From Paramacrobiotus metropolitanus (lineage: Eukaryota > Tardigrada > Eutardigrada > Parachela > Macrobiotidae), in the NCBI RefSeq assembly GCF_019649055.1, contig NW_026570249.1, forward strand, positions 992,001 through 1,056,000: a stretch of DNA of 64,000 nt, written 5' to 3'. The position numbers were made by a program, and so were the translations under genes. The notes beneath the pieces were generated by a model. The model was not told the DNA's origin and ran no database searches. It was given only the letters and a program-made list of their open reading frames with translations. Within the stretch, counting starts at the first letter, position 1. Every line of letters starts with the position of its first letter. Below, in pieces: positions 29,401-43,953 of this stretch.

Positions 29401-32143
29401 ATCGGGGCAATAAACTTGACGGAACCAAAATCTGCGAAAAATATGTCATCCTATGGTATGAGTTGGCTTTAAAATAAAGAAAGGATAATTTGTCATACTG
29501 GAATATAGGCATCTGCTGCTATGTCCCGAAAAGCCGCACCAGGGTATGTCAGCTGGTGAGGATCCTGAAGGCCAGGAAATTGCAAAGTTTGCCGACAGTG
29601 TCATTTGTTGAAGAGACGAATCATACGATGCATACAGCTGCAATCATATACTTGCAGCCCTTGCCTAACCGACAGATTATTATTGACTATGAGACGAAAC
29701 CGACTACCTGCATATTTCTCGAATCCATGGAAAACGCATAGATATCGGCATTGAGGTTGTGAATTCTCTGAGCGTTGACATACAGATTGTCGATAGATGT
29801 GGTAAAGGTTTTGTTGACAACGGTTCGGGCTAACCGCAGTCCAGTGCAATCGTCAGTGTCGTTTGCGGTATCGGACAGTGTCATTAGCGCCATCAGCACT
29901 TCAACGACATTGTAACTAACTTGGACCACAAAAGAATCTAGTGGCTAAATAAAATACAGTACAAATATACAGACAAGCTTGCAGATACATTTAAATAAAA
30001 GCAGGCTAAGATAAAAGTCTCGCATACTAATTATTTGAAACTAATTTCGATGAGACCGTAACGGGATAGCGAAGCGTACTTTGCTTTCAGCAGAATATGT
30101 CGTGTTGAAATCCCGCATGGCTCTGTATGCCAGCTGCGCGTTGAGCTGGTCGGTAATTAGTTTCGGCGGTTGGAGAGTGATAAAGAGCAGGGACCGGGTC
30201 ATATTTAGCATGCTGTCAGAAGGGTCACGGAAGTCGGATCGACGACCGTAAACATCCGTTTCAATAATTTGCACGGTAACAAATGCCTGAAACAGACCCA
30301 GGTGCGGATATTATAAGCAGATGTTTCTGTACGTTAATGAGACACAGTATCTATCGGATTTTAAAGAAATTGTTTGCCGTTAGTTTATAACGCATACATG
30401 CTACCGCGAGGTGAGTAGTACCCGTGCTATATTTTAAAGCACTTACGTATTCTCCGTTATCCATACTCAAATTCTGAGCGGTTTCCTGTGACACAATTTA
30501 CAATTATGATGCGCAATATATATCTTAAAAGGCACAATAGAAACTGGACAATAAAATACTGTTACTTATGTATGATCTGTGCTGGAATGGCTATTTTGAT
30601 GTTTTTGCTAAAAAAGCAGTAGCAGTGAGAGAGAAAGAGATAATTTTAGATAAGCACTTCAAAGTAATTGTACCGCAGTTTAATTTATCAGGTATAATTA
30701 TCAATATTTATATTTAATGTTTTTGGAGTTATTAAATTGTGGTAACATACAGTTAAACACCTGTCCAAGGATAATCAAGATTCAAGAGCGTACGCTGACG
30801 CTGTCGCACTTACCAGAACTTTTCTAATTTTCTTGGTTGTCATCATAAGTAACAACACTGCAAAATTGTATTAAAATAACCCAATGTACATTTGCCAACT
30901 TAATGCTGTATATGAAACCCTGCCAGAAGGTATACTACTGCAGTATAGGGTAATACTGTGGTATAAGGTATCCTGCCAGGAAGGTATATGAAATCCTGCC
31001 AGGAAAGTATACGGGCATACTGTAGTATTAGTGGCAAAGTGTTACATACTTACCTCTACTTCGTTGTTTGGCATTGTTTAACGTGATAGCCACAGAATCC
31101 GCTGTGTCGTTGGAAAAGTTCAAAATCTGAACATCAAACGGCTGCAGCGTACCGCGTCGTTTCCCCAAGGACTTGAGGATTTTAAAAATTGCATCAGTCT
31201 GGAACTTGTAGATTAACATGCCGGATTGTTGGTCAATAAGGAGACTGACATGATACCAGTTGTGGTACTGCAAGATATCCAGCACCGCTAATGCAACACC
31301 TTCGTACGTTCCGGCCAAGGCCATCGCAGAGGGATAACTGAATTCGTTCACGTCATCTTCCAGACTGATCCCGCTACAATTCCAAAAATGCCCCTTTGTT
31401 AACATTGTACGCTAAATATACTGCTGCTGATGTTCATATATCATTACAGTATATTTAGATTGTTTGTAGAGAAAAGCCAACTGAAGGTTAGTTATAACTA
31501 AAACCAACATTATTATGTGTGTATATATCATTTACTGCAATTTACACTTCTTACTTATAAAATGCCGGCCAGTTCCACTCTGTAAAGGGACATCAAGTTT
31601 TCAAATTGCCAATATGGAAGTAGTGAATGAAAAGTTACACCTGAGAAGAAATTTTACTAACCACGAGCGAGACCGCCAATCGAGCCAATGCCATTACACG
31701 CTGTGAAAAAGCAAATATCAAAAAACAGCAAATATGCGCACCCAGTACGAATGCGTAATTAAAAGTACGAGTATATAAAACAATCCTTGCAACTTACAAG
31801 TGTACAAAATAGCGTTGCATGCGGCCGATGGGCCGGTCTCGTGAAAAAGTTCACGATAGTACAGCTGCGACAAGAAATCGGCACTGTTGGCGGACAATTC
31901 GGCACAGGTCATAGGAAGCAGTTGGGGAATGGCTCGGATGCTGATCGAAATATTTTGTGCTGAATATTTTTCGTTGGCCCGCTCGGCAGCCGTTAGAAGA
32001 GCACTGCCAGTAAAACGCAGTCCGCTGGCTAAGGAAGGATCCAGAGACAACAAATGTATCAAACGAATATGTCTCGTATTAACACTGGACAATGTTATCA
32101 CAGCGAATGCACACCGCACGGAGGTCCAGATTGCCGGCCGCAT
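26467..32143 (-). CDS. Receptor guanylyl cyclase 1, with altered metal-binding site
   Basis: Multi-exon gene from ATG 32143. Extracellular ligand-binding (ANF-receptor-like) exons lie at ~31797-32143, ~31063-31400, ~30045-30290 and ~29700-29945. The membrane helix is at ~29345-29432 (APIITLSALIIVFGLSL). The kinase-homology region covers ~28990-29270, ~28600-28790 (HPNICSLIGIC, HRGSLQDIF) and 27715-28325 (HGHLHPSCCLVD, then a dimerisation coiled coil ending CDDILLQMLPS). The cyclase domain has ICFSQLQGF, KIETVND, PRYCL joined to FGDTVNVASRM, and a last exon at 26467-26526 ending KGRGLMQTFWL. In active enzymes the motif is FSDIxGF; here Gln (codon 27544-27546) replaces the first metal-binding Asp. 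Second Asp, Glu and Cys for guanine recognition, Asn and Arg are kept. Catalysis is doubtful; it may act as a subunit or pseudo-enzyme. Confidence 0.85.
30915..31015. repeat. Short tandem repeat in an intron
   Basis: Three loose copies of a unit around GAAATCCTGCCAGGAAGGTA within an intron of receptor cyclase 1. Confidence 0.6.
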
Positions 32144-34607
32144 GATATCGATCTCATATCTTCAGTTTCAATTCCGGTATCGATACAGGTAAACTAAAAA
32201 CTCATTCTGAGGCGGACGCCTGCAAGAACCGAAGGAACAATAATGTTAAACTGGAAACAAATGTGAGATCTGATGTCAGCTACTTGCACTTAAATAAATA
32301 TTATGCACGTTACACATACTGTGTGTATTCCACTATGTGTATTCCACCATAAGGACCGAAGACAATTAGACTAGCAATTTATAGCCATGACCTTTAGATA
32401 TTTACTGGTAATTAATATAATCAGCTGCATTTCATTTCCTCGTCTGTATCGGTTCCCGATTGTCTTACGGTTCCATGGCGTGCCCCGTTCATTTTAACAG
32501 AAAAATTAAACCGAACAAACAAATTTACAGGTGCTTTACCAGGAATCGTATGGCCGGCTGCGAAAATCGCTAGCAAAAATCTTGAGTTTTTAACCACGTC
32601 AGGCCACAGGTGTGGCTAATCTAATTATATTGCACAAATATCGATCCAAATTGAATGCTCTGCTAGCAAGCACATAACCGTCATAACGGTTTAGGTTAAT
32701 CTAATAATTTTGATCAATATATGCTTAATGCTACGATAGGATGGAAACGATTCGAACGTAAGAGGCTGATAAATCACTAACCGGTAAGCACTAAGCATAT
32801 GCAGATCATTGTAATTATTAGCTCCTGTTATACATGTAAATTTGGTTATTCCAAAATTGTTTTGATTTACGAATCTGCGGTCGCGAATATTGAATTGCGA
32901 CTTGAATTGCATAACAACTGTCGCGAATATTACGTACGCGCCAAAATACAAATATGTACCGTATGTTATGCTATGGCTGTGCCATAACTACTCGTAGTTA
33001 CGGCTCAAGCCAAAGACAGTTTACGCTTTACGAAATACGTTTTACAAAATACTTTACAAAATGAGCAAAATTTTATAGGAATAGCACTGATGACTTAGAC
33101 TCTCAAAAACGAGTTAAACGCTGTTTATGGTAGTTGCTACGGACCTGCACACATAGCAAAAAAAAATTTTGAAATCGGCTGGTAAATGACCACTAGCCAG
33201 CGGTTGTGATGGTTAAATCCGAAAAAAACACTTTGCGAGAAAAACGCGTTCGAAAAGTAACTGCGTTACGTATTGTGATACTGGGACGTTATCGCAACCT
33301 AACCACAGCACATCGCACGATTCTCAAACTGCCACCCCTTTGAAGCCTGGTTGTAGAGCAATGTTTTCTGCATATGATAGAGCATATAAGTCGATTTCGA
33401 CCCCCGTGGGCGGGCGGTACCGTTTTCACGCTCTCCTGTAAAGTACTGTGTGACGTCATCAGTGCTAGTCCTATATAATTTTGCTCAAATACGCTTTGGC
33501 GTATTTTGCGTAAAAAATTTCTTTATTGCTTAAGCAATAGTTAAGAGTTTTCTCTATGCGGCAAATGAATTTTACTTGCTAGTAAGTCCAGTAATTTTAA
33601 TTAATAATAATAACATTAAATTTCAGCCGGCCTAGCGTATATATGTATGTCAAACTCTGAAGCATGTTTGCCTTTTTGTGTTGTTTATCCGAACATCTAG
33701 ACTCTAGAGTCGAGTAGTTCAAGTACACTGTGCAGACGTTCAAGCACAAAGTCTGAAAATGACTACCGATATTCCAAAATAAAACTAGATGTTTTTTAAT
33801 GAAATAACCAATCCTGATCCAGCTGCATAATTAACCATCGTATTCTACATAGACAGTCAACCAAGAACCGAACCGACATGGAATTGGATACCAAAGTAGC
33901 GTGATAAATCTATCACAACTCACAAACAGAGAAATACAAGCAGCGTAGATAAAACTGTTAATAAGACTGCGTCCGTATTCCTTATACATCAACAAAAATG
34001 TCAAAAACTCCCGCTTTCCTCCGCGCACCGTTCGCCAGCCAGAAATCCATATCCGGTCGTGGACAGGAGAAAATGCAAATGCCGTAGTGTGTTTGTCCAG
34101 ATTCCCAATCAACAACCCAGACACCAGCAGCAGGTTTTGTAAAGCCAAACAAATAATCAACGTCTTTTAATTTTCAGACAAGGAAAAAAACTTTCTCTGA
34201 CACAATCGCATCATACCCAGCGCAGCGTTTTCGCAGTACACAAATTGGAAAAAATGAAACAAAAACTCGTCCATCACGACAAATTACAGAAACATGACAC
34301 CAAAAAAACAAATTACATTCTACCGCGCCGCGCCGCTTTCCCCAAGCAAATTCTCACATAATAACAGAAGACAAATTCTCGTCCCTAAAATTTTCACGAA
34401 ATCCCCCCTTCCCCTCCCCCGCTTCAACCGCGCCAACGGGCACACCAACCTCTCTCTGTTTGGTAAATTTTCTTCGAGATAAACCGAGACTTATTTCTCC
34501 AAAAAAATCAAGAAAAAAAATCCGACGACTATATACAACGTTACGAAACGCGCAACACACTAGACGTACACCTTCCATTTTCACATCCGCGCCGCTCACT
34601 CGCCTGC
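32144..34607. other. Intergenic region and BET 3' flank
   Basis: No gene is supported. An open frame at 33831-34160 (minus) begins without ATG and lacks any motif. The part next to 34608 is probably 3' untranslated sequence of the BET gene. Confidence 0.5.
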
Positions 34608-37600
34608 TCAGTACTGCATCTGCGATTCGAAACTGGCAATAATGTCATGTTGATGATTCAGATCAATCCGGCCGGCCATGGCCTGTCGACGCCGTCGCTC
34701 CGCCTCCCGCATCCGATCGCGCTCCCGCTGACTCATCGTCGCGCCGCCGCCGGCATTATCCGCCACGGGCTCCGGCGGGGAGGCCGCACTGCCCGGTGAC
34801 ATACTCAGCGAACTGGGCGACATACTGTTCGACGGGGACGGCTGCGACAGCACGAAACCCGACGGCGAGGGGTTGTTCATGAACATGTTCCCCTCGAAGG
34901 ATCCGCGGTGGTGATGGTGCGCCGGTTGTTGGGCGGGATGATGATGGTGGTGGTGCTGATGGTGTGGTTGGATGGCGGGCTGGTAGCCGTGATGACCGTG
35001 GTGCATCTTCTCCATGTCCATTTCACGTCTACATTAAAAAGAGCGTGTTGTATGTAAATCCCGCAAGTTTAAAACGATAAAAAGCGTTATAAAACGAAAA
35101 CACAATGACAAACCACAACAGCATGTAATAACTTATGTGCAACAAAAACTAAGTTAAATTTCAAGATGCGGTGGTACGTAACACCGTTTTTAAACACAAA
35201 TACTTGAGCGATTATAAGTATTTTTCCATGTTACAGTGAGAACAAATGCCGAGCACCATTCGCATAATAATCCGTAAAGAAGCAACTTAATTACAGTTAC
35301 TACTTAAAATAAAATGATAATTGAAGCTTTGTTATTCAAAAGTTCAGGCAATTAATTTCACCAACTTCACTGCCTCTTACCCCGCTCGCTCCCGTTCCCG
35401 TTTGGCATGCTCCGCCTCGCGCTGCTGCTTTTTCGCCATCTCCTGATTCTTCAGCATCTTCTGCTTATCCTCCTTCTCTTTGGCCTGCTTGCGAAACTGC
35501 TCAAAACTATCCTGAAAGACTGACGTACTGTTCGTCTGCTGCGGCGCATTCTTGGCAAAGGACGACCACGACTCGGCGTTCTTCAGCTGCGGCACTGCCG
35601 CCACGGCAGCCGCCGTCGGCTGCTGCATCTTCCCGCTGTCCTCCTTCAAATTATTCTTCCCCAGATTCCCGAACGTCTTCTCCGCCGCGCCGCCCAATCC
35701 GCCCGTCAACGGGAAGACTGGCGGCATCTTAGGCGCTCCTCCAAATACTGGCTGATCCAACACCGTCGGCGTCGCCGATAGTGGCTTAGCGCCGCCGCTG
35801 CGCTTTCGCGTCTGCTCCCCTTCCGATTCAGAGTCCGTGGAGCTATCGCTGGACGAGCTGTCTGATGAGTCGTGCTTGTACTTGTTGGATTTGGCTTTCT
35901 TGGCTCGCGTACTTTCGGGTTTGGGGGGCTCCGGCTGAGGAACGACCGCACCGGGCACCACCGGCGGCTCCTGTGCGCGCAACTCCACCGGCGCCGGTCC
36001 CGGCAGACCCAGTGCTTCATTGACGAACATTTCCAGCGTGCATAAAGTCGTCGGATTCAGTGTCTCAAAGTCAATCTCGATCTCCTCCGGAGCGTCAGCG
36101 TACTGGGGTTCCAGACTCTGGATGATCTGCACGACGCGCTCCAATTTTTCACCCTGCAGTATTGCCCAAAATGAAAGTGTGCAACGATAATTAACACGCA
36201 AGGACTAATCGGGTATTCAGTATAAAATCTTCACAAGTTAACTGAAATAACGGACAAACGGTTCCTGACAGGCAATGGACTCTGTCCACCGTTGCTATCC
36301 ACACGTATGAGGTCGCGAACCCCTAATATTAACTTAAACAAACATAAACGGTAGACCTTTGAATAGTACGAAGTTACGAACGTGAAGCACAGCCTTAAGC
36401 TAAACAACCACAGCCGGGAAAAATCACTTGCCACTCGTGCAGCAAAAACAAATCAGAAAACGGCACTGAAAACTGTAAGGGATTTATTTGAAAGTTTTTT
36501 AGCTACCAAACTGGGCAACTGACTGCGTACCCTCTACCCAGCGCAGACCAGCTTAACAAAAAAGCATGTTTCAACGTGACCAAACGTCACGACTCATGAG
36601 TCACGAAGTGACGGTACGCTTTACGTACTACGCATAACTAACCACGTACTCGTACCGTATTCCCAATGACCGCAGTGACCCGCACTATTCAAAGCAGCAA
36701 ATCACACCGGCAGAAACATGATGCTGCACATGCCAAGTTACGTAGACTGTAGAGCGTACGCAGATTTAATAATTTGTTAATGCGGGTAATACAAGTTGTA
36801 AAATTTGCGTAGTATTTATTGTTATGATCGGTAACTGTGTAGTGTGTACGCATTATATAATCTTCCGTAAACGTAAACTGCAAAATGGGTACTACAATGC
36901 GACAAAGTAGCCGTTTTTTTTTTATCAAAAGACCGTTGATTTCCTCACAATATTCAGCAAAAATTCTGAACCAAAATTAGTTAGGAATTATTTACCGAAT
37001 TCGAATAACAACATCAGTTTATTTTGCGCTTTGAGATCATGGCCACAAGAGTATGTTTTAGACATACCTGGAGAGAATTGATCCGCACACTCAACTGCTG
37101 CTTCTCATCAAACGTCATTTCCCGGGCATTGGTCACTTTCGGCAATGGGTGGCCAGTTTTCTTGGGAGATGCGGGAACGGCAGCTGGTGCTTGTGGTGGC
37201 GTCTTGCGTTGTGGCGAAACAACCGGCGATGTAGTCGTCTTCGCAGCCTTGGCTGCTGGCGGATTGATAACCGGAGCTGGCACAACCGGCGCCACTTCAG
37301 GCATTTTCTCGATGGTATGCTTCGGTGTACGAGGCTTGCGTGGCTTTTTAGCTGGTGGCGCTACGACTTCCGGTTCCATCTCGACTGCGCCACGTTTCGG
37401 AGACTTTTTCTTGGATGACGCTGACACTACGATATAAACAATCAGGTAAACAACGACACAAACAATTATTTACTTAATCAAAATTAATAAACGATAACAA
37501 AAAGTCACCGGAAATTATTTACTTATTTAGCGAGTGATTTACAGAATGAGCACGCGAAGAATTTCAGCAAATTAACCATTTACCTGGTGTAGCCGGTTTC

Positions 37601-40600
37601 TTTTCCTCGATATGCGGGATCTTGGCTGGCTTTTCCGGTTCATCCGATTTCCTTTTTCGGCCCTTGGAAGCTGGCTTGGGTGGCGATTCCGGCGGAGGTG
37701 CCGGCTGGGGAACAGTATTAGGCTGCATTTTATTGACTGTATCCTGTAGACTGAGCAGTTGCTGCGACAAACTGGAGATCAAAATTTTTGTGGCTTTCTC
37801 TTTGGGTTGTGATTTCTTCTTTTTCTCTCCGCCAGCGACAGTGGGACTCTTGGAAGCGGGCGCTTTAGGTGAGTCAGGGGCGTCATGCAGCGGCCACAGC
37901 AAACAGCCCTGCTGTTCGCGTAATATACTCGGTGTCGGTGGAAGAGGAAAGGGGACTTTTCCCCATTTCAGCTCAAATACTTCCTGCAAAGGACGCAATA
38001 ATAATCAGCTACGCATTCTGGATGTCAGTATTCTCTAAAAGCACTTTATTGCGATTTGCATTGGGGAAGTCCATTCGTCTACATAGCAGTATGGTCACGT
38101 CAACCAACAGGAAATGTCAGTCGTTAGCATTTATTAAGCACTAGTTTCGTATCGGTATGAAGCTTCATTAATCGGCACTTTAGTGCAAACACAGCTCCAA
38201 TCACCTATGTACAATACCCACACATTTCAAGGACTGCATTAATTATCAAGTAAAACGAATACTTTTATCTACTTTCTACAACAGGTACTACGTGCGTGTT
38301 TCACAAATTTATGGAATTTCAAATTTGGTAAAATTAATAATGCTGATATACCTGTAACTGCCATGCCATGTTCACCACCTCGTGTCCCTCCGGATTATAG
38401 CGGTAACAATTGAAAAATATCAGCCGAATGTCGTCGCAAAAATCCGCGGGTGCTTTATATGCTCCTCTAAGAAACTTCTCCTTCACCGTCTGCAAATCCA
38501 TGGGTCGTTTGATAACCTTGAAATAATCATCCAGTTTCAACGCCTTCACATCCACCGGAACAGCAAATGGCCAAGCATATTTCTTATGGCGATCGTGGTT
38601 TAATTCATCCAGTATCCCGTAACAAATATCCATTTGTTCACGGATCTAGTGGAGGCAAGACTTCGTTTATAAAAAAAGCTATCATATTTTACCAAAGGTT
38701 ATAAAGGAGTCATCTCCTTACAAAACTATACTGATCACCAAATCACCTTACAAAACTATAATGTTTATAATGTTCAAGAAGGGTTTTGTCACTAAAACTC
38801 TTTTCACCAAAAAATTGAAAGCGACCCTAACATTCGATGGACCGAACAATGAAAAGATCCACTTTACCAGGAAGTTTTGTGTAGTCGTTTAACCGTCGCC
38901 GTATTTCATTCTTAATTAAATTCAAAACGATATTCGTACAACGCACTTCAACAGTAGCCGAAAACAGCAGATGAAAACCATTAATTTTACTAGTAATGGC
39001 TCACAAGCTGACAATGAGCGTAGTTCCAGTTAAAACTACTAGTAATTCCAGAATACTAATTTACAGCTGTCGAAGATTAACTGTTAGCTAACGCAGTTGC
39101 AGTTTTGGGGGACGCGTTCGTAGATTACTCGTACTGCGTACTAAAATCTTTTGGAAAATAGGTTGTAGCGACTTAACATTTTATTCAAGTTAACTGATAC
39201 TGTACAGTATTCAATAATACACGATATTTAGGGGTAGCATAAGTACCAAATACTGAAGAAACGGCTTATTAAAGTTTCGACTCGGTAGTTGGTACTAAAT
39301 CTATTCGTTCTGTAAGTTTGGAAGACGGTTAACCGTTAACGACTAACCAGTAATTAATCGACTAAAAACTTTTTGCCATCTCTACGATCGTACCGAAAAA
39401 ATTTTTTCTTCCTTCCTCTCCGCATCCGACTGCCGGTTCATCTTCTTAACAGCGATCTGCTGCTGATTCTTCTGCACCGTCGGAGTCGGCGGCGGGGCAG
39501 ACTGCCGCGGTTGCGGGGGTGCGTTATGGCGCGCATTGGAAGTAACTTTCACATTGTGCGCCGGCGGCGGCGCCTGCGGGATGGCCATGGGAGGGCCGCG
39601 CATCTGTGCCGGCGCCGGATTTCTCGGAACAACCGACGTGGTAGACTTTTTCCGGCCGGGGCCCGAGGGCGGTGGTGGTGCGGCGGCCGGCGCCGTATAC
39701 ACCGGTACCGGTGGGGTGGCCCGCGGGGTGGGCATGCGCTGAGATTGGTTGGGGCGGGGAGTGGGGCCCCGAGGCGGCGGGGGTGCCGTCGTGGCACGCT
39801 GCGGAAGTGGTACGGTTGGGAAGGTGAAGGGGCCCTGATTGCTGAGCGCAAAGACGCTATTGGCTCCGGCTACAGACACCGGCATCACGGGGATCATATT
39901 ATTATTTGGCATTATTGCAGGAGCGGCCGCGGCGTGGGCTTGAGGAGGACGCGGCGGCGCGGGGGTCGCTCGCGGCACCACGGGAGTGGGTGGACCACCG
40001 ACGGCCGGGACAGCCGCTGCTTTCCGTCCACTGCCCACCGGGCGACCGGGACCGCGTTTGCCTTTGGCAGGTTTCGTCGGTTTGACGGGAAGCTCGACCA
40101 TCTCAGCGGGCATGAGGGCTAACTTGGTCAGGAACGTCTTCTCCAGCTCGTTGGCCATCTTCACCACATCCTCACCGGACTGGTTGTACGTATAACAGTT
40201 CGTGAACATCACCTTGAAATCGGCGATGCACTCCTGTGCATCGCGGTACCAATAGTTATCCAGCCGCTTCTGGATGGTGCCCAGGTCCATGGGCTGCGTG
40301 ATGATGTCATGATAGTCGGGGATGCACAGCGCGATGGCATCCACCGGCGAGGCGAAGGGCCAGGCCATGTTGTGCTTGGTCAGGGCTTTCATCATGACGT
40401 TCTTCAGATACTGCAACTGGTTGGAGTTCTTGAGAGGGGTGCCCGGCGGGGGTCGGTAGGGGGGCTGGACGATACCGCCGCGGCGGTAACTGCCGTCGAG
40501 ATTCTCATTACGGGCGCCTTTGCCGTTGGAAAGACCGGATGGGCCAGCGACTAATGCACTGCTGGTCGAACTGTCCTCGGAGGATATCGAACCTGCCGAG

Positions 40601-41536
40601 CCGTTTATTCCTGGACCTACAAGAAGGAAAAATGAACCAAAATCAGCTGCAAAACAGCCATCATTCTAACTAGCTTTCGAAACATAATACATTCACTACA
40701 CCAGATGAACAGGACGGACACGAGAAAATGAAAATTAAAGCCAATCGTCTAAATTTCAGTAAATTGTTATTTTACGGCGCTGCTGTTAAAGTAGCCAAAA
40801 AGGCAGCACTGTCACAAAATTAACCATAAGATCTCTTAAAATTAATATAGGAAAACTTCAGCAACCTGAGAAAAGGATATACAAGTCATAGTCTCACCAG
40901 TGGAAGAGTAAAACTACCGACTGCTTAAACGGATGACGAAACGCTGGGGACCACATCACCACAAGATCGCGATCAACAATTCAACACTGACAGTGAGTAA
41001 GTAATTAACCATTCGAAACTCTTTAGTAACCCGTAGATCTTACCAAAAACGCTACAGAATATCGCTGGAAAAATACTCCAAATTTAAGACAGAGAAATTT
41101 GACATTCGAAATTAAAAAAAGAACAAAATGATACTGATATCAGTATACGCAGATACGCTCCACGACAAGCGTTCAGCTTAGCGTTTACGAATTCGAACAC
41201 TGGAGATACCCCAAAACACTCTATTCCTTATGCCAGAAGTAATACGATGTGGGAATTTCACTCACCGTTGGCGTGAAAGCCATCCATGCCGTCGGTGATC
41301 CCGCCGTTCACCATCAGCATCCCTGGTCCGTTGGGAGTGGAAGGGGCGAGCCCCTGCAGATGGGGGCCCGCACTGCCCTGCAGAGGCCGATTGCGGCTGC
41401 TCAGCAGATGATTAATCGCCGCACCCGGAGTCATGGTACGCAGTGCGTTATGCGGCAGCGCCGTGGTCGTCACCGCCAACCCGTGAGGATTCCCTGGAGT
41501 ACTGGAGGACGACGCGCTGGTGCTGCGGCCGTTCAT
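34608..41536 (-). CDS. BRD4: BET-family double-bromodomain protein (BRD4 / fs(1)h-like), long form
   Basis: Exons on the minus strand: 41260-41536 (N-terminus), ~39398-40616 (bromodomain 1), ~38353-38645 (bromodomain 2), ~37569-37990, ~37060-37427, ~35385-36160 and 34608-35030. Bromodomain 1 has [19 protein letters not shown] and acetyl-lysine-binding Asn in NCYTYNQ. Bromodomain 2 has [21 protein letters not shown] and [13 protein letters not shown]. An NET domain spans two exons ([17 protein letters not shown], then [18 protein letters not shown]), followed by acidic Ser stretches and coiled ERERAG. The final exon has His-rich sequence and a C-terminal motif ([20 protein letters not shown]) like the P-TEFb-interacting end of BRD4. 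BET proteins bind acetylated histones and promote Pol II elongation. Exon 1 may not be the first. Confidence 0.93.
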
Positions 41537-43953
41537 CGTGAAGCAGGGACCGCTTACGGTACTGCCTACATGTAAAACACATTCTGCGTAGAGATTCAGG
41601 TACCTAACTGACGGGTGAATACACTAAATTCGTCCCAAATCGTCAAAACGGTTGGTACGAACCAGATTCACTACGTCTTCCGGGTTTCCTCACAATAACG
41701 GATCAAACACGGATAACACAGGGCTACAATCATAGCCAGGACGTCATTCTACAGCGGAGATCTCGTAGTCTACCAAAAAAGCGCGAAAATCCTTACGTAT
41801 GATCAGATTAAGGCAAACACGGAGGACAACATCCCGATTTTATGGAAGATCCCAAGTCGGCGCTGGATACCATCAATTACCAACAGATTCCGCTATGTTT
41901 CCGCATAGAAACACGATATTCTTATCAATGAATATTTTCACTATGTTTTTATGATTTATTTCATCCAGAATTTGTGGAAATAATGGGAAGAATTATCGTC
42001 ATCACGGTAAAACATGGCGACTATCTGGAAAGGCCATTGAATGCTGTAACGTGTGTCTGTGTGTGTGTGTTATTTGGAGGCCCCAGTCTGAGCTTATGCG
42101 CACTTCCTCGTGATGAGTGCATTTCTGCTTTGGCATGTTTTGATGTCATGCCACTGCCAGGCGCTTGCGCATAACCACCCTATAATGCACTGCCGTATCA
42201 GCCATTTTGCTTTCCACCGCAGCTTACAACACACACAGCAGCGGCAGCGCAGCGCGCTTTGAAGAAAAATTTTCCAAGCTTGTGCTAGATTTTCGCCGAC
42301 TGGCAGCGTTCACGCTTTCAACGTTGGCGCAGTATGGGAACGCCCGTCTCGCAGCGTGTTCATCGACTTTACTTCAGCATTCAACCAATCAGGATGCTCG
42401 GCGGGTTGGTAAATTTGCGCGCGCTTTCTGAGAGTAGACAGAAAGGGGCGGACCTAGAGCAAGGTTGGGCGTATTGAATATTGATCTCTTTTCAGTCTGT
42501 TGCCGTCATGTGACCTCTTTGTTACTGCGATTTTTCCCCTTGGGCATTTATTGTTTATAAATTTATCCATTTTTCCTTGTTTTTTGGGATTAAAATATTT
42601 TCCAACTTTATCGCAAAAATTCTTTGGAATGCCGAATTTTGGAGGAACATAATGGTATTTTTTATTTACTATTGCGGGAATTTTAACCATTCTATTTATT
42701 CTGTGATTTGATGGGCGATTTGGAATAAATTATTTCTATTCCGATGTTGGGGAAATTATAAAAATTGTGAGTGTAATTTTTATGCATCAACTTACGCTTG
42801 ACATTTTTCAGCGTATTATGAGCAATATTTCAAAATTAGTCACTACTACCATTCAGAGTGTTTACTCACTTCAATGCCGTTTGCAACCATACAGGGATTT
42901 TGTGGGTGGCGTTTGGATCTGTTATTAATTTTTTGGTTTATTCGACCTTTGCCGGATACGGCATCCTGATATCGTATTTTTATTTTGTATATTTTTAATT
43001 TTTTTTCAACTTTTGACCTCCTAGCGGAACCTCTGGTGCGATTGGTATTATTGTATTTGTGTTTGTTCCGTCCGGAACGCTTAGAAAATAATAAAAAGTG
43101 GTAATTTAACTGCGGCACTGCGGCACGTAACTGTACATTGCGCATTAGTGGCATTACTATCTACAATCTACAGTTGGACACCGTTTTTCTGAATTTAAAC
43201 AAAACATTATAATTTTAACTTTTAAGAGAGCAGTATCTTATCGGGAATATTTGGGGTAATCTATTTTAATAATTGATAATAGAAAGTGCTTTTTCGACGT
43301 TTCTTATTGTGTATTGGTGAAGGTACAGTAGTTATAACGGTCCATGAAATTTCAGGCTCTTCTGCTGGGTTACGTTGATGTATCATAACCGAATGGTTTA
43401 TTCACAAACTTATTCATTGTTTTGGAAAAAGTTAAGTGTTACGGTTTACCGTACCATATTATTGAAAGAAGGTCAAGGAATCATAAAACCCAAATCGAAA
43501 ATTCGAAACGATTGCAGAGATGCCGGGTGCATTGTCGCGCGGATGCACCGTGCGGCGTGCACAGCAGCCGTTTCCGGTTGCCGTCAGTCCAATGAATCCA
43601 TTTCATTCATATTGGGAAATCGATTATTTCTGTGCTCATGGGCCACGCTAAACATCCGGGACGCGTCAGCTTGGTCGTGTGTTTATCAGGCATTTGGTAT
43701 AAAATCTCTTGTCGTTGTTGTTTAAATGCTACAAGAAAAATATTAGGAATTTGCTACAGAAAGCTGAAAATCTGAGGAATCCGCGTGGTCTGTATTGCAG
43801 AGATTAGGGCCATTAGGCAGTGGTTAGTGGTCACACGTGAATCAGAAAAGTCATATCTGCGATATAATTTCTCCGAGCTTGAGTTTGATCGTGATTTTGT
43901 GCTGTTGTAGGTTTTTTCGTTGATTCCCCGGATCCGTTAATTCTCCTTCCATA
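41537..43953. other. Divergent intergenic region between BET and PIS genes
   Basis: The BET (minus) and phosphatidylinositol synthase (plus) genes diverge here, so both promoters lie within. A short TG repeat is at 42053-42071. Several open frames of 60-116 codons have no motif or conserved context and I do not call them. Confidence 0.5.

Noticed and set aside
33831-34160. 109-codon frame on the minus strand with hydrophobic stretches
   Set aside because: It starts at TTG, has no splice context or motif, and lies in the probable 3' flank of the BET gene.
39373-40122. 249-codon plus-strand frame
   Set aside because: It is the GC-rich complement of the bromodomain 1 exon of the BET gene; composition is Arg/Gly-biased, as expected for a shadow.
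42454-43154. Two Lys/Arg-rich minus-strand frames
   Set aside because: AT-rich, low complexity, no splice sites or recognisable domain; probably upstream non-coding DNA of the PIS gene.
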